Positions 11,720 through 22,679 of a DNA stretch of 64,000 nt are shown one piece after another. Under the pieces are notes generated by a model that ran no database searches, was not told the DNA's origin, and worked only from the letters and a program-made list of their open reading frames with translations. The first letter of the stretch is position 1; the number at the start of each line of letters is the position of its first letter. Both the position numbers and the translations under genes were made by a program. Source of the DNA: Rotaria macrura (lineage: Eukaryota; Rotifera; Eurotatoria; Philodinida; Philodinidae); the NCBI GenBank assembly GCA_900239685.1, contig OENT01000578.1:1-64000 (forward strand). Reading direction: 5' to 3'.

Positions 11720-13470
11720 ACACTCACACACACATCCTTCAGCCACTCGTTCTCTTCATATATTCTATCAGTTATTAATTGTAGAATTCTCATTTGAAAT
11801 CGATGGCTCATTCTGAATATAAGTTTATTAATCTTAACAAATAAAAATAAATATATTTCTATAGTATACAACGCAACATTTCAATATATGTAGGTAGAAA
11901 CTCTAATTTGTTATATGGAATTCAAACTTCCACAAATTTATCGTACAAATACTGTAAATGAATAGCAAATACAAAAACAATAATTATATAAATAGACATG
12001 AGTCTTCTCAGTGTCAACATGTGCAATCTCATACTAACTATACCTTAATTCTTCTCATTCAAATTGTAAAGGTCTAATCAAAAACCGATTTAACGTTAAA
12101 AAAGCCTTAGTTTTAGGAGCATAATCAAGCTTCAAATATTCTGTCGAGCAGTGTGTTGAAATACACAAAAAAGAGATTCGGCTATGATACATGAGAGAAG
12201 ACAAAGAATAAACTTGAAACTAATCGAGTTTAAATATGTCCCATTTCATTCATCTTTACATATGAATAGGAACGGCTTCTCGGTCAGAATTACATCCTAC
12301 AATACTGCTGTCGTACAGGTAGAGGAGCACAACTCCGCGGTTAACTCGTTTGCTGTTTACAGTCTTTTCACAAAATATGTGTTCAATTTTCTTTCGCTAT
12401 TGGGTTGTAGAAGATAAACAAAAATGAATCAGCTAGAATAAGAATTATATGTTCTTCCTAAGTATAAATTCAGAACTTTTTGTCTGATCGAAAGTTTATT
12501 CAGTAAGAGTATATCGTTGATGGGGATCAACAACGCCTGGTTTGAAAAGTCTGAGTAACTAAATTTACTTATGTTTAGAACATTTAGCTGTAACTGAAGA
12601 GAATCGAAACTAGTTAGGTAGAACTAGAATTCAATACTCTCAAAATAAATTCTCAGGATTTGATCGTGAGACCACTTATAATATGTGAATTCTCAGGCAG
12701 GCATTTTGGAATAGTTTTTTTCTTTTCTGATTTGTTTTGTAGAGAATTTCATAATCTACAAAGTCATAGCCTCGAATAAGACAGAACTCAAAACAATAAA
12801 AAATCGAAAACCAGTTTTTCAAATGCCATGCTTTAGATGAGATGAGATTTTTACATTAACCGATTTTTCAGAATTCGATATTTAAAATAGAATAGACTCC
12901 GAGTCTCTTCAGTGGCATGTGAGAAGGAAACGGATAGTATATTTGGTAGAGCGCGCTTCATTCTAAAAGCTATTGACTATCTTATGATTAGAGTAGAAGC
13001 ATTTTTAATCAATATACAAAAATACACTTTATAAAAAATTCTATAGAAATGTCGTTGTCATTCTCTATCAAGGATTTACTCTTATTCAGTTAACATAAGA
13101 TCAGAAAATACACTCTGAGGATATATCTAGAAAGAAAAGAAAATTCTCATTCTACTCAAGTCCACATTCTTGTCACTATTCTTTCCAGATTATTTTTTTT
13201 TGCTGAGAAATCGGTCAAAATTCTCTTTAGTTCTCAAGTTTAGTCAAGACTCTTTCTATTGATGGAAGAGACATAGAAAGAGTCTTACTAGAATTGAAAG
13301 AGGAATATCTTTCAGTTGTTTTTTGCGATCTATATAAATTATTAACACTCATTGTATTGTGCATTTGTTCAAACAAAGCTACACAGTTAATAGGATGAAA
13401 TGCATAAGAACTACTGAAATTATTGTGACTCCTATATGTTGCAAATTAAAGATAAGTGCATATTAATGTG
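11720..13470. other. Intergenic, no supported feature
   Basis: AT-rich with no coding exon or repeat that I can support. The frame at 12184-12417 has no recognisable features. Confidence 0.4.
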
Positions 13471-13482
13471 CTATGATGAAAT

Positions 13483-13686
13483 AAGAGGTGGCACATTATC
13501 TTTACTTTACCAAGTCAAGTCAAGTCAACTAACTTAACTTTATCAGTAACGTAAAGCTGACATTTTTCAGGTTTTTTATGAACACAAGGAAAATGATGGT
13601 TTTTGACTTAACTTTACTTAACCGGTTAAAGTAAAGTATTTAACTTTACTTCTTTTAAGTAAAATAAAGATAAAGTGCCACCCCTA
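13483..13686. mobile_element. 204-bp hAT-type MITE with perfect 8-bp duplication
   Basis: The direct repeat GATGAAAT (13475-13482 and 13687-13694) brackets the element exactly. Terminal inverted repeats are AAGAGGTGGCAC at the left and GTGCCACCCCTA at the right, and the pairing continues inward through TTATCTTTA. The interior repeats AAGTAAAGT-like words on both strands. The TAGGGGTGGCAC tip and 8-bp duplication fit the hAT superfamily. It is non-coding. Confidence 0.88.
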
Positions 13687-13967
13687 GATGAAATTTATTA
13701 GTTTATTTAGCTTTTTCTATGGCTCTAGATGTTGAAAATGACGACGAAGAATCATAGTAGTAATTATTGTAACGACTCAAGTTAATACTTCTTGTTATGT
13801 GGCTATACCCTTGAAATATTGTTTTGTACTTGCTATGCTCTCATGTTCTTATTATGCATTCATTTGTCCTTACCTGTAATAACATATTCCTTCTCGCTCG
13901 ATCAGGGTATCAAGGCACTAACCAAATACATTGGAGGTACGATTTTTAATATAGAAATAAACATTAA

Positions 13968-14180
13968 CCAGGTCCAACAATCCCAGATTCTGATCCTGTC
14001 AGATCCTACCGTTGACCCTTAAATAATCCAATACTTTCCGATAGGAATCCGACAACTTCCGACAGTATCTTGCCGGAAATCGTTGAATTCTTTGGTATTG
14101 GATTCCGATAGGAAGTTGGCGGGGGGGGGTGTCGGATCCGCCGATTTCCGAGAGTCAGGTCCAACAATCGGAACACTTAG
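13968..14180. repeat. Degenerate repeat rich in TCCGA words
   Basis: GGTCCAACAATC occurs at both edges (near 13970 and 14159) as a direct repeat. TTCCGAC, TCCGATAGGAA and a run of nine or more G residues lie between. It looks like an eroded transposon fragment. Class not determined. Confidence 0.3.
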
Positions 14181-14524
14181 GAAACAGTAAGATCCAGCGG
14201 ATTTTTCTAATTTAAGTTATCAATCCCAGTATTGTTCTCAGGATCGATCTTTAGATAGAGAGATTTTAATTTCTCAAATAATAAAGCACAAATTAATATG
14301 ATCCTAGAAATGTAACTTTTTTTCTTCATTTTAGCTCATTTGCTTTTATTCATATAGAACATCTGTTCATTTTCACGAAAATAACTTATAACATAAGAAA
14401 CAAGAAAAGGGACAGACAAGATAAAGATACACATCATTGAAAAAGAACTTTTCACATAAACAACTAGCCACTTCGAATACAAACAAAAAGAACATTATTT
14501 ACATTTATATTCAATGAGTCATGA

Positions 14525-17174
14525 TTACAAGGATAAATTATGATCTGGAGATGATGATCGAGACGAGGCAGATTTTGTTGATTGTCTCTTGCTTTCTCTT
14601 CTCCGTTCATCGGACAAAAAATCAGCTAATTTAGGTCTAACCAATGTATTGTAATACTCGTCATAGTGATGTTCAGCAATGTGGTATTTATCCCGCATAG
14701 CTTCTAAAATATCAGACTTGATAAAATAAAAATCTATAAAATGTTCCATCAGTAACATATTTCAATAGCAGGACAAAATCTTACTTAATCTGATCTCATA
14801 AAAGATTTTTTAGTAGTAACCTATGGCGCGAAAGTCTTGGTACAAATTTTTTTTTCTCACGAAGAACTTAACTTTTAAGCTAATCATATTAAAAGAAGAT
14901 ACGTATACACATGTGCTAAAAATTAAAATGAGCAAGCTGCGAATGGTCCTTTGTCTGCGATTTTTCGTAATTGCTTTCTAATTGACGGAAACATTACTTG
15001 TACAGACTTCATGTCAATTCTTTTCAACTGTTGTTGTATCCTTTGTTTCAATTGGTCGATCATTTTGGCTTCCCAACTGCCGCCATAAACCTTTTCTTCT
15101 AAAATTTGCCAAATTGTTTCAATAGGACGTGCCTGAGGACAATGCTCGGGATTTTTTTCTTTAGGTACCAAATTGATATTTTTCTCTTCGAAAAAATCGA
15201 TTACGCTTGCAGCATAATGACTTGATGCTAAATCAGGCCAGAATAACACTTTTTCGATATTATGATAGCTGTTCACAAACGGCATCAAACGTGCTTCAAC
15301 ACATTTTTTCAAATATGTTCTTTCATTAATCGCTTGCGTTTGTTTTGGAAAACACGGTTTTGAAATACCTTTTTCAGATATAGTGATCCAAACCAAAACT
15401 TTAGCAGGATACTTTTGAGTGCGTTTGAATTTCACATCTGAAGGTGTGATACTTGGATCTTATGTATAGAATCCGCGATTAGTTGACATGGATTCATTGG
15501 TTAAGGTGAAATATTTTTCATCATCCGTAATGATTTCAAAATCATTGTTCAATAATGTACGATATAAACGTCGAGCACGTGTTGGCACTTCTTCGATTTG
15601 TTTTTATGTGTATCGCGGAGCACGTTTCTTTTTTCGATATTGTATGTCCATATCAATCACTTCACGTTGAATAGTCCTTCGATGAACATTGAATTTTTGC
15701 GCTATCCTTGTTAATGAAATACCGGTCTGATGGTTCACCAATCTTTTGAGACGTGTTCGTTGACCAGTAGATATTTTTCGTGGACGACCACTTCTGGGTT
15801 TGTCACCATAATAGTATCACATATATCATACTTCCAGATGATACGGTAGATGGTTTGACGTGGAATATTTTCGGCCAAAAAATGATTAACAGTAATATTC
15901 TTCTTTTTCTTAGCTATCGTTCTGTAGTGTTGTACGACGCGCTTCGCAAGTTGCTCTCTATCAGAACGAGGCATTGTTTTATAGAAATAAGTGTATGCAA
16001 TGAATTATAATCGGTTAGAAGCTCTTCATACGACCTCTTTAAAGAATCACTAATGAGAAAAGAAAATGGCTTACGTATAAGTAAAAAAATGACTAATACT
16101 GTTGTACCAAGACTTTCGTGCCATATGTTACTATAGCAGCTTAAGATTTCCATATCTCGAGACTTTTCAAAAATAAAAAATAAGTGAACTTTCAAAATTA
16201 GTTTCTCGAATACTCTTATTCATATAATTTTTCAAATTTTAATTTTCCAGTGATAGCATTCTAAATTCCAGAATGAAACCAATGTGCTGCATTTCGATGT
16301 AACAAACTACGAAAAATTGTTAAGGTTTCTCTCAAGATTAGTTTTAGTATTTTAAGAAACGAAATGAATCATAAATACCATGGGACTTTTCAAATCTGAA
16401 AACGTCCAATGGTTTTCGCGTTTTTTGAGCACCACAAAGAGGCAAAATTGAAGTAACTAATTTTTCAGACGAAAAAAGACAACGAAGTATTTGTCGAGCA
16501 TAATCACCAACGGTCTTTCCTCGGATACCAAGCAAACCAATATTGTCATGCATCTAAACAGTATTAAAAATATATAAAAAAAGCAAATAGAGATGGAAAG
16601 AGACGACATTATCGTGTGCTTGATAATTGCCTGGGTTGACGAAAAGCTGAAAGATCAATCTGAGCAAAAATACATATTCAGTAATTGATCGAAAGTATAT
16701 GATTAAATTACACTACCAATATTATGTTTGCGATCGATTTTCTTTGATAATTCATCAAATTGTTTCTCGTTTTCTCGTAGAACTCAATTGAATAAAGTAT
16801 CTATATGTTGAATGATAAAAAACGCTACAAGGAAAACACTTAGCATTAATTTTTCCATAAAAAGTTCAGATCTCCAAACTTGATGAAGTTGTTAGACGCT
16901 CCGTATTATTTTCTTCATCATTCAGAATATCATTCGACAAAACTGAAACAAAGGATAATATTCTTTTCATGAAAATTAATACAAGTAGACTTAATGATCG
17001 TCAAATTAATAAGAATCGTGAAAAGTTAGGGATGTGTTTGATAACGGACCACTTCATATTCTCTCTTTAGAAGTTAGCCTTGAAAAAATAGTTTGAACTT
17101 TCCTTTTCAAAATCATTTCGTTTTGGCAGTACGTTTTCGTTGTGGTGCAAATGTTTTCGTGGAAGTTTTGGAAC
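14525..17174 (-). CDS. BEN-domain protein, six exons found, 5' end missing
   Basis: Exons, in transcript order, are 17174-17133, 16942-16880, 16782-16712, 16646-16608, 16553-16404 and 14716-14525, all joining in phase through GT-AG introns of 54-190 bp except the last. The predicted protein runs from a basic stretch (KTFAPQRK) through an acidic linker and a short coiled coil (LRENEKQFDELSKKIDRKH) into a BEN domain. That domain shows GDYARQILRCLFSSEKL and, across the last splice, RKPLDSDILEAMRDKY, which is the usual end of a BEN fold. A Ser/Arg-rich tail follows. BEN domains bind DNA and act in chromatin repression. The last intron (16403-14717) holds a full mariner element; without it the intron would be near 370 bp. 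No start codon was identified. Confidence 0.72.
14816..16131 (-). mobile_element. Complete mariner-type element, TA duplication
   Basis: The 1316-bp element is flanked by TA on both sides (14814-14815, 16132-16133). Ends are inverted repeats of about 30 bp; the shared core reads TATGGCGCGAAAGTCTTGG at the left and its near-complement at the right, differing at a few positions. It carries one degenerate transposase gene on the minus strand and lies inside the last intron of the BEN-domain gene. Confidence 0.9.
14923..15974 (-). pseudogene. Mariner-type transposase, two stops and a frameshift
   Basis: The N-terminal frame 15974-15735 has a helix-turn-helix (NITVNHFLAENIPRQTIYRI). A frameshift near 15780 moves to the frame of a second helix-turn-helix (TRIAQKFNVHRRTIQREV). 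TAA codons interrupt it at about 15606 and 15462, and the frame then runs open from 15435 to the stop at 14923. The catalytic residues are recognisable: Asp in ITDDEKYF (between the stops), Asp in LFWPDLASSHYA, and an acidic residue in ARPIETIW. It would have cut and pasted the element, but it is no longer able to make an intact protein. Confidence 0.85.
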
Positions 17175-17359
17175 CTAAAATTATAGATAAACTAACTTTA
17201 ACAGTTAGATATTATCAAAAATTACTAAGAAGAGTTTCATTTTTTAATCAACTATGATAGCTTCTTCGCATTAACTCTCACATGAAGAAAGTGAATAAAG
17301 TTTCTCACATACAAAACTTTTTATAATTAATTTATTTTATTTTTCACTACGTTTTCTAT

Positions 17360-17765
17360 CTCCCAAGTGAGTAAAAGACGGGCTAAATGACTGGTCTTTT
17401 TTCTAGACATGTCGAGCCGTCCTGTCTAGTCTTTGTCTCAAAATTGACTAGTTTGTTACTAGTCCGAATTTCTGACCGTCATACGTACGCGTCCTGATAC
17501 TTTGATTGACGATCGTCATAAAACATGATAAGACTAGTCCTGTAATCAAAGGAGACCCGTCTGGGACTGGTTTTGAGTCTGTTTATATACAAAATTACTA
17601 TCTAATATGCAGACTAGTCATGGACGCGGACGTTTTGAGACAAAGACTGGTTGGGACGGATGACAGGGACGCCCATCCGAAAATGATATAAAATTGAAAA
17701 AGTAAGGATATCAGAGACGATACATAGGACTGGCTCTAGTATCAAGTAGTGGACGAGTCCGGACT
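17360..17765. repeat. GACTAGTC-rich arm, possible left end of foldback element
   Basis: Dense in GACTAGTC, GGACG and CGTCC words in both orientations, with GACATGTCGAGCCGTCC near the outer edge. A matching, inverted style of sequence occurs at 19076-19580 whose outer edge has GACTAGACATGTCGGCAG. Outer flanks TGAGTAAAAGA and TCTTTTGCTTACTCA are also complementary. The two may be the arms of one 2.2-kb element (17367-19594). Identity is low, and this is partly inference. Confidence 0.45.
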
Positions 17766-17959
17766 AGTTTAAATAGAAATATATAAGGATGAAGATTAGA
17801 TTCGAACATGAATACTAGTATATCACTTACCCACCGTTTGGACCATTGAGCCAGATGATCAAGAGATCAACTTCTACATGTTCATAATCATTCTAAGAGG
17901 CTACTTGTTACATAGTGGATATGATAGATCACTATGTATGACGAATACAAATGTATGTG

Positions 17960-18034
17960 TCTCTTCTAGTCTAATTGGAATAGGACAACTGCCCGGATAG
18001 CAGGAGATGTGTGGTTCGAATCCCGCGAGGAGAA
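17960..18034 (+). tRNA. tRNA-like sequence, probably pseudogene or SINE head
   Basis: Good pol III boxes are present: A box TAGTCTAATTGG and B box GGTTCGAATCC. A 7-bp acceptor stem forms (TCTCTTC with GAGGAGA) and so does a 4-bp D stem (GTCT with GGAC). The anticodon stem has one mismatch, the loop CCGGATA has C instead of U33 (nominal anticodon GGA), and three of five T-stem pairs fail. It therefore looks like a decayed tRNA or the tRNA-derived head of a short interspersed element, not a working gene. Confidence 0.4.
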
Positions 18035-18039
18035 CATCA

Positions 18040-19070
18040 TTTTTCGTTCTGTCACTATAACATCTAGTCCTCTTTTACCGTCTATGTAACTCTCCTTAAT
18101 ACAGTTTTTCTCAAAGTTTTATAAGTTCTCATAAAAATAAAAAGTTTTATTTTACGGACTACGAGATTATTTAGGCAACATTAAACAAAATAAATTTAAA
18201 AAGTTTTATATTTATTGAGAAAGTGTCTTTTAATTAGTATCAACTAGCAGCAATTAGTTGCATTAAAAAAGTACGGTATAAATGCGAAAATAAAAAAACT
18301 ATTTATATTTAAAAGAAATTTGATTTTATCATATTACGGTTTAGGTTAACTTTAAATTCAAATCACTGTCTTCAGCTAACAATTTATTCAACTTTTCTCA
18401 ATTTAAATTTATTCTTAAATTCAAGATAGAAATTATATTTTAAAATCAAACAGAATTAAATTATGATATAAAAAGATTTAAATCATTGTCAAGTTTTTAT
18501 TATTAAATTTAGTACATCTAAAATTTTAAAATATATAAATTAGCACTCCTCGCTGCAAGTCAAATATTGTCCTTTGTATTTACTGCATTTTTTAAATGTT
18601 TCAATATACTCTTACATTTTCAACAAATAGAAATTTAAAACATAATGAGATGCATCAAGACGGAGATTCAAAAATCATACTCTCTGTCTTTGATCTCACT
18701 GTTGATTATGGTAGACTCTCTGTTTATCTTTCTAGCTATAAAAAAAACTTAATAATACCGGTAATAACCGATATCATTTTAATATAAAATAAATGCATGT
18801 CATTAATATCTACAATCTTAATATAACACATCATGCTTAATTATCAATCTACGAGAGTTTTAATTAGTACACGATAGGCAATGAAATGATTGTTATTCTA
18901 CCATCTAGTCCATGTTCTAAATGCATCTAATGATCAGCCGATTGTTTTTAAGAAATGATACAGATATTGAAAAATTTTTCTACTTATATTCTGATTCTTT
19001 TACTTTCCACTATTGATCAGTTTAAACAAAAAGGTAGCGCAATTTAGTGCAAGCGAAGTGGATTGCTTAG
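18040..19070. other. Very AT-rich DNA, no supported feature
   Basis: Strongly AT-rich sequence without coding exons. It lies between the two GACTAGTC-rich arms and may be the interior of that putative element. Confidence 0.4.
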
Positions 19071-19075
19071 AGTTT

Positions 19076-19594
19076 TTCAGACTAGTCTAGACTAGGATGG
19101 GTGATGCACGCTTTAAAATAGGACTTGCCATGACGCGTGCAAACGACGCTTCGGACTAGTCCTTACTACTATTAAGGACGTTTCAGACTAATCGAAGTCG
19201 TTTGACATTAATGGATTTCCAGTTGTCTATTGGACGAAGCAGAGTCAATCGGTTGATTAGACGATATAAACTGACGTCCGTCTATCTCAGTGTCCTAGTC
19301 TGCCGTCAAGATGGCCGTCGTTTTTTGAAAACTGTCGGTTGAGATGTTCAAATCCACCTTTCATCGGCTGTTTTTAATCGCTTGATTAGTCTGGACGGTG
19401 TCAAATGACAAAATGGACTAGATATGACTGGGTTCGAAGACATTCTGGTCTAGTCAAGACGTGTTCGAAGGACACTTGTCCAAACGGTGACTAGTCCTGA
19501 CCTATGTACAAGACATTTCAGACTCGACCTGACGAGTTTCGCGGACATTTTGGACTAGACATGTCGGCAGTCTTCCTTTATCTTTTGCTTACTC
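19076..19594. repeat. GACTAGTC-rich arm, possible right end of foldback element
   Basis: Contains many copies of GACTAGTC and CGGACT-like words in both orientations and ends in GACTAGACATGTCGGCAG followed by TTTTGCTTACTCA, partly complementary to the sequence at 17367-17410. No frame is open for any length. Probably non-autonomous transposon DNA. Confidence 0.45.
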
Positions 19595-19730
19595 ATAAAA
19601 CATTAATAAGAAAAAATAGATAACTATACATCATTTACTGTTACGTCGAAACACTAAAGACAAAGTTAAAATGCGTCAACTTCTTTGAACTGATTTTATT
19701 TTTAAACACCCAGGTACAAAAATCAGACAT

Positions 19731-19940
19731 TAATCTTGTAAGATCAGATGAAATCGTACAAAAAATTGTGTTCTCAGAAATCTTACATCAATTCGTACTG
19801 TAAAATTATTTTAAGCTCTTACTACTGCATAATATGATTATAGTCTTATAATCATATCTTACATAACAGCAGGATCCTTGATGTCAGACTTTTGAGACCA
19901 CGATTTACTGTGAGATTTTTTACCTGATCTTACAAGATCA
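19731..19940. mobile_element. Hairpin MITE-like repeat
   Basis: AATCTTGTAAGATCAGATG at 19732-19750 is complementary to ACCTGATCTTACAAGAT at 19922-19938. Both arms lie around an AT-rich palindromic centre near 19840 (ATATGATTATA). It is non-coding. No flanking duplication was identified with confidence. Confidence 0.45.
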
Positions 19941-20007
19941 TACGCAGAATTTTTTCAGTTCTTAGCATTTGATTGTTTGATCTGGGCATACAAAAGATAT
20001 TTATTTA

Positions 20008-20085
20008 GGGTGGATGTGGGTGTGGGTAACGGCGGACGGGTACATATAGTTATCGCCAAACGGACACCCACACCCTATACATATT
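20008..20085. repeat. Short telomere-like TGTGGG patch with inverted partner
   Basis: GGATGTGGGTGTGGG at 20013-20027 is followed within 50 bp by ACACCCACACCCTA at 20066-20079, so the two face each other. It abuts the SecA-like fragment on its left side. Confidence 0.5.
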
Positions 20086-20107
20086 AAGTGCGGTAGGTTT
20101 TGTATGC

Positions 20108-20645
20108 TGAGATAAGTTACAATTTAAATGCATAATCGGTGCTACAGGAACATTAGAAACTTTGAGCGATCCTCAAAAACAAATTATAAAAGCTGTATAC
20201 ATAATTGAGGAAAATACATATCAGCCTTCAGTATTCGGTAAACGTTATCTTGGATTTCGAGAAAAAGACGATGTTAAAATTGAAAATAGTTATGACTATT
20301 TGAATGTCATTAGACGTGAAATTGATGATCGATCAGTAGGAGGAGAACCACCAGAAAAACGTGTTGTATTAGTGTTTTTTAAAATCAAAATAAATTAAAA
20401 GAATTCTATGACTCAAAGGCCTTAGAAACAGTCAAGTCATCAGTTGCATAGTTAACAAAAGAAAAGGAAACTACTACTAAACGTGCCTCTACATCTGGCA
20501 AAACAACTTTATTTACCAGAACTTTCGGCAGAGGAACGGATTTTATATTCTTTTATAAGAGTGCTGCCACAAATGGTGGTACCCATGCCATTCAGACATT
20601 CCTCTCGGAAGAGTATTCAGAAGAAAAACAGGTTAAAGGACCGTG
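20108..20645 (+). pseudogene. SecA-like DEAD-type helicase fragment, broken
   Basis: The first part reads IIGATGTLETLSDPQKQII, a SecA-type switch into the C-terminal motor domain (compare the MTGTxGTE motif), then PSVFGKRYLGF and YDYLNVIRREIDDR followed by a hydrophobic strand (RVVLVFF). Near 20385 the frame shifts. The other frame continues FYDSKALETVK, has a TAG at about 20446, and then shows FTRTFGRGTDF and NGGTHAIQTFLSEEYSEE, the helicase motif V/VI region of SecA (AGRGTDI...GGLHVI). It is cut off at about 20640 where a dispersed repeat begins. SecA is the bacterial protein-export ATPase; related DEAD-like proteins are known in some eukaryotes, including bdelloids. One frameshift, one stop and lost ends make this a relic. 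Origin by horizontal transfer is an inference. Confidence 0.62.
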
Positions 20646-20935
20646 GGCAACGTTACAAAGACCCCAACTCCTCACACCCAAACATACCCATACCCACGTT
20701 CAACAACACCGACAACAACACTGAGACAAAATACAGCCTTACATGTACTGCAACCGCGTCACATCCAGACTCTGGCACCATAATGAAAGCTATGGACACC
20801 CGTACTCATCGATACTCTAACGCAACCATTGCACACCAACACAAACACTAAGACAATAACACAGTTACAATAAACCCACCCATGCACTCGAACCTATTCT
20901 CACCCACACCCACAATTGTATCTCGTCATTACTTG
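20642..20935. repeat. Approximately 300-bp dispersed repeat, copy 1
   Basis: Shares an ordered series of words with 24765-25060: GGGCAACGTTACAA, CATGTACTGCAACCGCGTC, TGAAAG...ACCCGTACTCATC, and ACTCTAACGCAACCATTGCACA. Overall identity is moderate to high, with the same orientation. Copy 1 abuts the broken SecA-like fragment, and copy 2 sits beside telomere-like CCCACA tracts. Function and class unknown; it may be subtelomeric or the tail of a retroelement. Confidence 0.7.
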
Positions 20936-21883
20936 GAATTGTTTAGAGAAAAATGAATATGAAATTCTTAATCAGTGTCGTCATCTCTACGTTATGCCGT
21001 GTGTTTGAGTCAAAACGAAACCAAGCAGATTTCAGATGCGCCATAGGGTGTTTAAGGGCAAAAAATTCTAATATTGATTTAAGGTGAATAAGTGTGCGTA
21101 TGTTGTAGCTGGTAGTTGACTTATTATTGCAATGTAATTTTGTTTTGGAGAACATTTAATGGAACAAAATGTCCTTATCGACATATGCCGTTTATAAACT
21201 CGAGATCTTATAAAAATAAAAATAAACAAGGCATTAAGACAACAATCAATCTATTCAGTTTCTTATGCGGCAAAATAATATGTAACAGGAGTGTTTTTTT
21301 CTATAATCCAACGGCAAAGTTGTTTGAAACAACTTGTTTCACGTGGTAATTAGATAATATCGAATATTTAAATCAATAGCTGTTTTTCTCTTTTCTTCTC
21401 CTATACTATTATTGAATGAAACGAATTTAAATACTGGAAATAAGTTTTTTTTTATCACAATTCCCTTTGGTTCATTAAATCTTCTTGCTAATTCAAATAA
21501 TAATTTGAAAGAAACTAAGTTTTCTAAACATTCTATAGCATATTTTCATAAGCAGCATCCTACATATTCGACTTTTTAAACTTTAATCAGGACTAAACAT
21601 ACAATTCGATACGTCAAAGAAGGGAAGAAATCAAAGGAATATAGTCAGATGACGTCGCCGAGAAAGAATTGTTTTTTTTAAGTTCATGTAGTTGCTAACG
21701 TCATATTTGTTATACGGAGTGTTTCTCACTTAGAACAGAAAATAAAATAAAAGAGAAAGAAGAAAAAGAATGACAACTCTACTTGAGAGAACAAGCTTAC
21801 CTTTGTCATAGCTTAAAAAAGGATAACGTATAAATACCAGATACAAAAACATTCTTCTTTATTATTCTTAAGATTAAAAACAA

Positions 21884-22672
21884 ATGAGTAAGTTTGCATT
21901 TTATTTTATTGAATGTGTTTTTATAAGATAATCCATAAAAGCTAATCAAAANCCCCCCCCCCCCCCCCCCGCCCCACTCCCAACACATCTTTTTACTTGT
22001 TTCATCACTATGAAGAAGTACAAAAATCGATCGAATGATTGATACTAAAAGGTTTATGAGTGTCAATAATGGATAAAAATCATTATTTAATACTGGATGA
22101 CCTTCATAAAACGAGAGAAATAACATCAAGGCATTAAGTACAAAGTTATGAAAGGAGTTTTGCTTGTAAAATAAACGAAACTTTTATATTCGATAAAACT
22201 TCAAATAACTCATATTGAAATTTCTCGAATAGACTTCATAGTAAAACAAGTTGAAAAGAAGGTAGGTGTTGATTTAAATGGCGATGGGGTTATTGGTTCA
22301 GGTATGAATTTTCTGAAAAACAAATAAAGTGTGCTAATATTTCATTTTAAAAAAGGTACTGGTTATTCACAAGCACAAGGAGGTGCAGGTGGGGGTATGA
22401 TGAATCAACTGGAAAAAGTTACTCATATGGATCTCAATGGTGATGGTCGTGTTGGTGGTGTTGGTTTTGGTGTGGGTAATGCTCCACAATATAATCAACA
22501 TGAAACCCACGGTCATCCTCCTAACTATAATCAACGGGGTGGCGCTCCTTGTCCTCAGAATAATCCTCAATATGGTGGTCTTGGATATGGACCGAATTCT
22601 CATCAATTTGGTGGTAGTGGTGGAAACTCAGGTTATGGTGCCCCACATAATCAACATGGTCATCATCATTAA
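21884..22672 (+). CDS. Small DxNxDGxIGG calcium-loop protein, paralogue 1
   Basis: Proposed exons are 21884-21887 (ATGA), 22233-22301 and 22356-22672, giving 129 aa. The start MNFIVKQVEKK leads into DLNGDGVIGS; a second unit is QLEKVTHMDLNGDGRVGG. The pattern D-x-N-x-D-G-x-I matches the first eight positions of an EF-hand loop, but the usual flanking helices are short. A tail of Gly, Asn, Gln, His and Tyr follows (ending GHHH), low-complexity and possibly disordered. The 54-bp second intron is firm. The first exon is inferred from the same ATGA|GTAAGTTT context in the paralogue at 45.1 kb; its intron holds a poly-C run with an unresolved base. A polyadenylation signal AATAAA lies at 22758. 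Function unknown; calcium binding is a family-based inference. Confidence 0.65.
21952..21970. repeat. Poly-C tract with an ambiguous base
   Basis: An N followed by a run of about 18 C residues inside the first intron of the calcium-loop gene. The ambiguity suggests that the tract length is not certain in the assembly. Confidence 0.85.
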
Positions 22673-22679
22673 AACAACA

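Noticed and set aside
11476..11871. Thr/Ser/Pro-rich 131-aa open frame
   Set aside because: Produced by a simple-sequence tract, with no initiation or splice context.
14923..15974. Alternative genetic code (TAA read as Gln)
   Set aside because: The two TAA codons in the transposase sit with a frameshift, and host genes end normally at TAA; ordinary decay explains them.
19340..19356. Second pol III B-box-like sequence
   Set aside because: No matching A box or acceptor stem could be found around it.
22367..22606. Ile/Thr-rich open frame on the minus strand
   Set aside because: Antisense of the Gly/Asn/His-rich tail of the calcium-loop gene.
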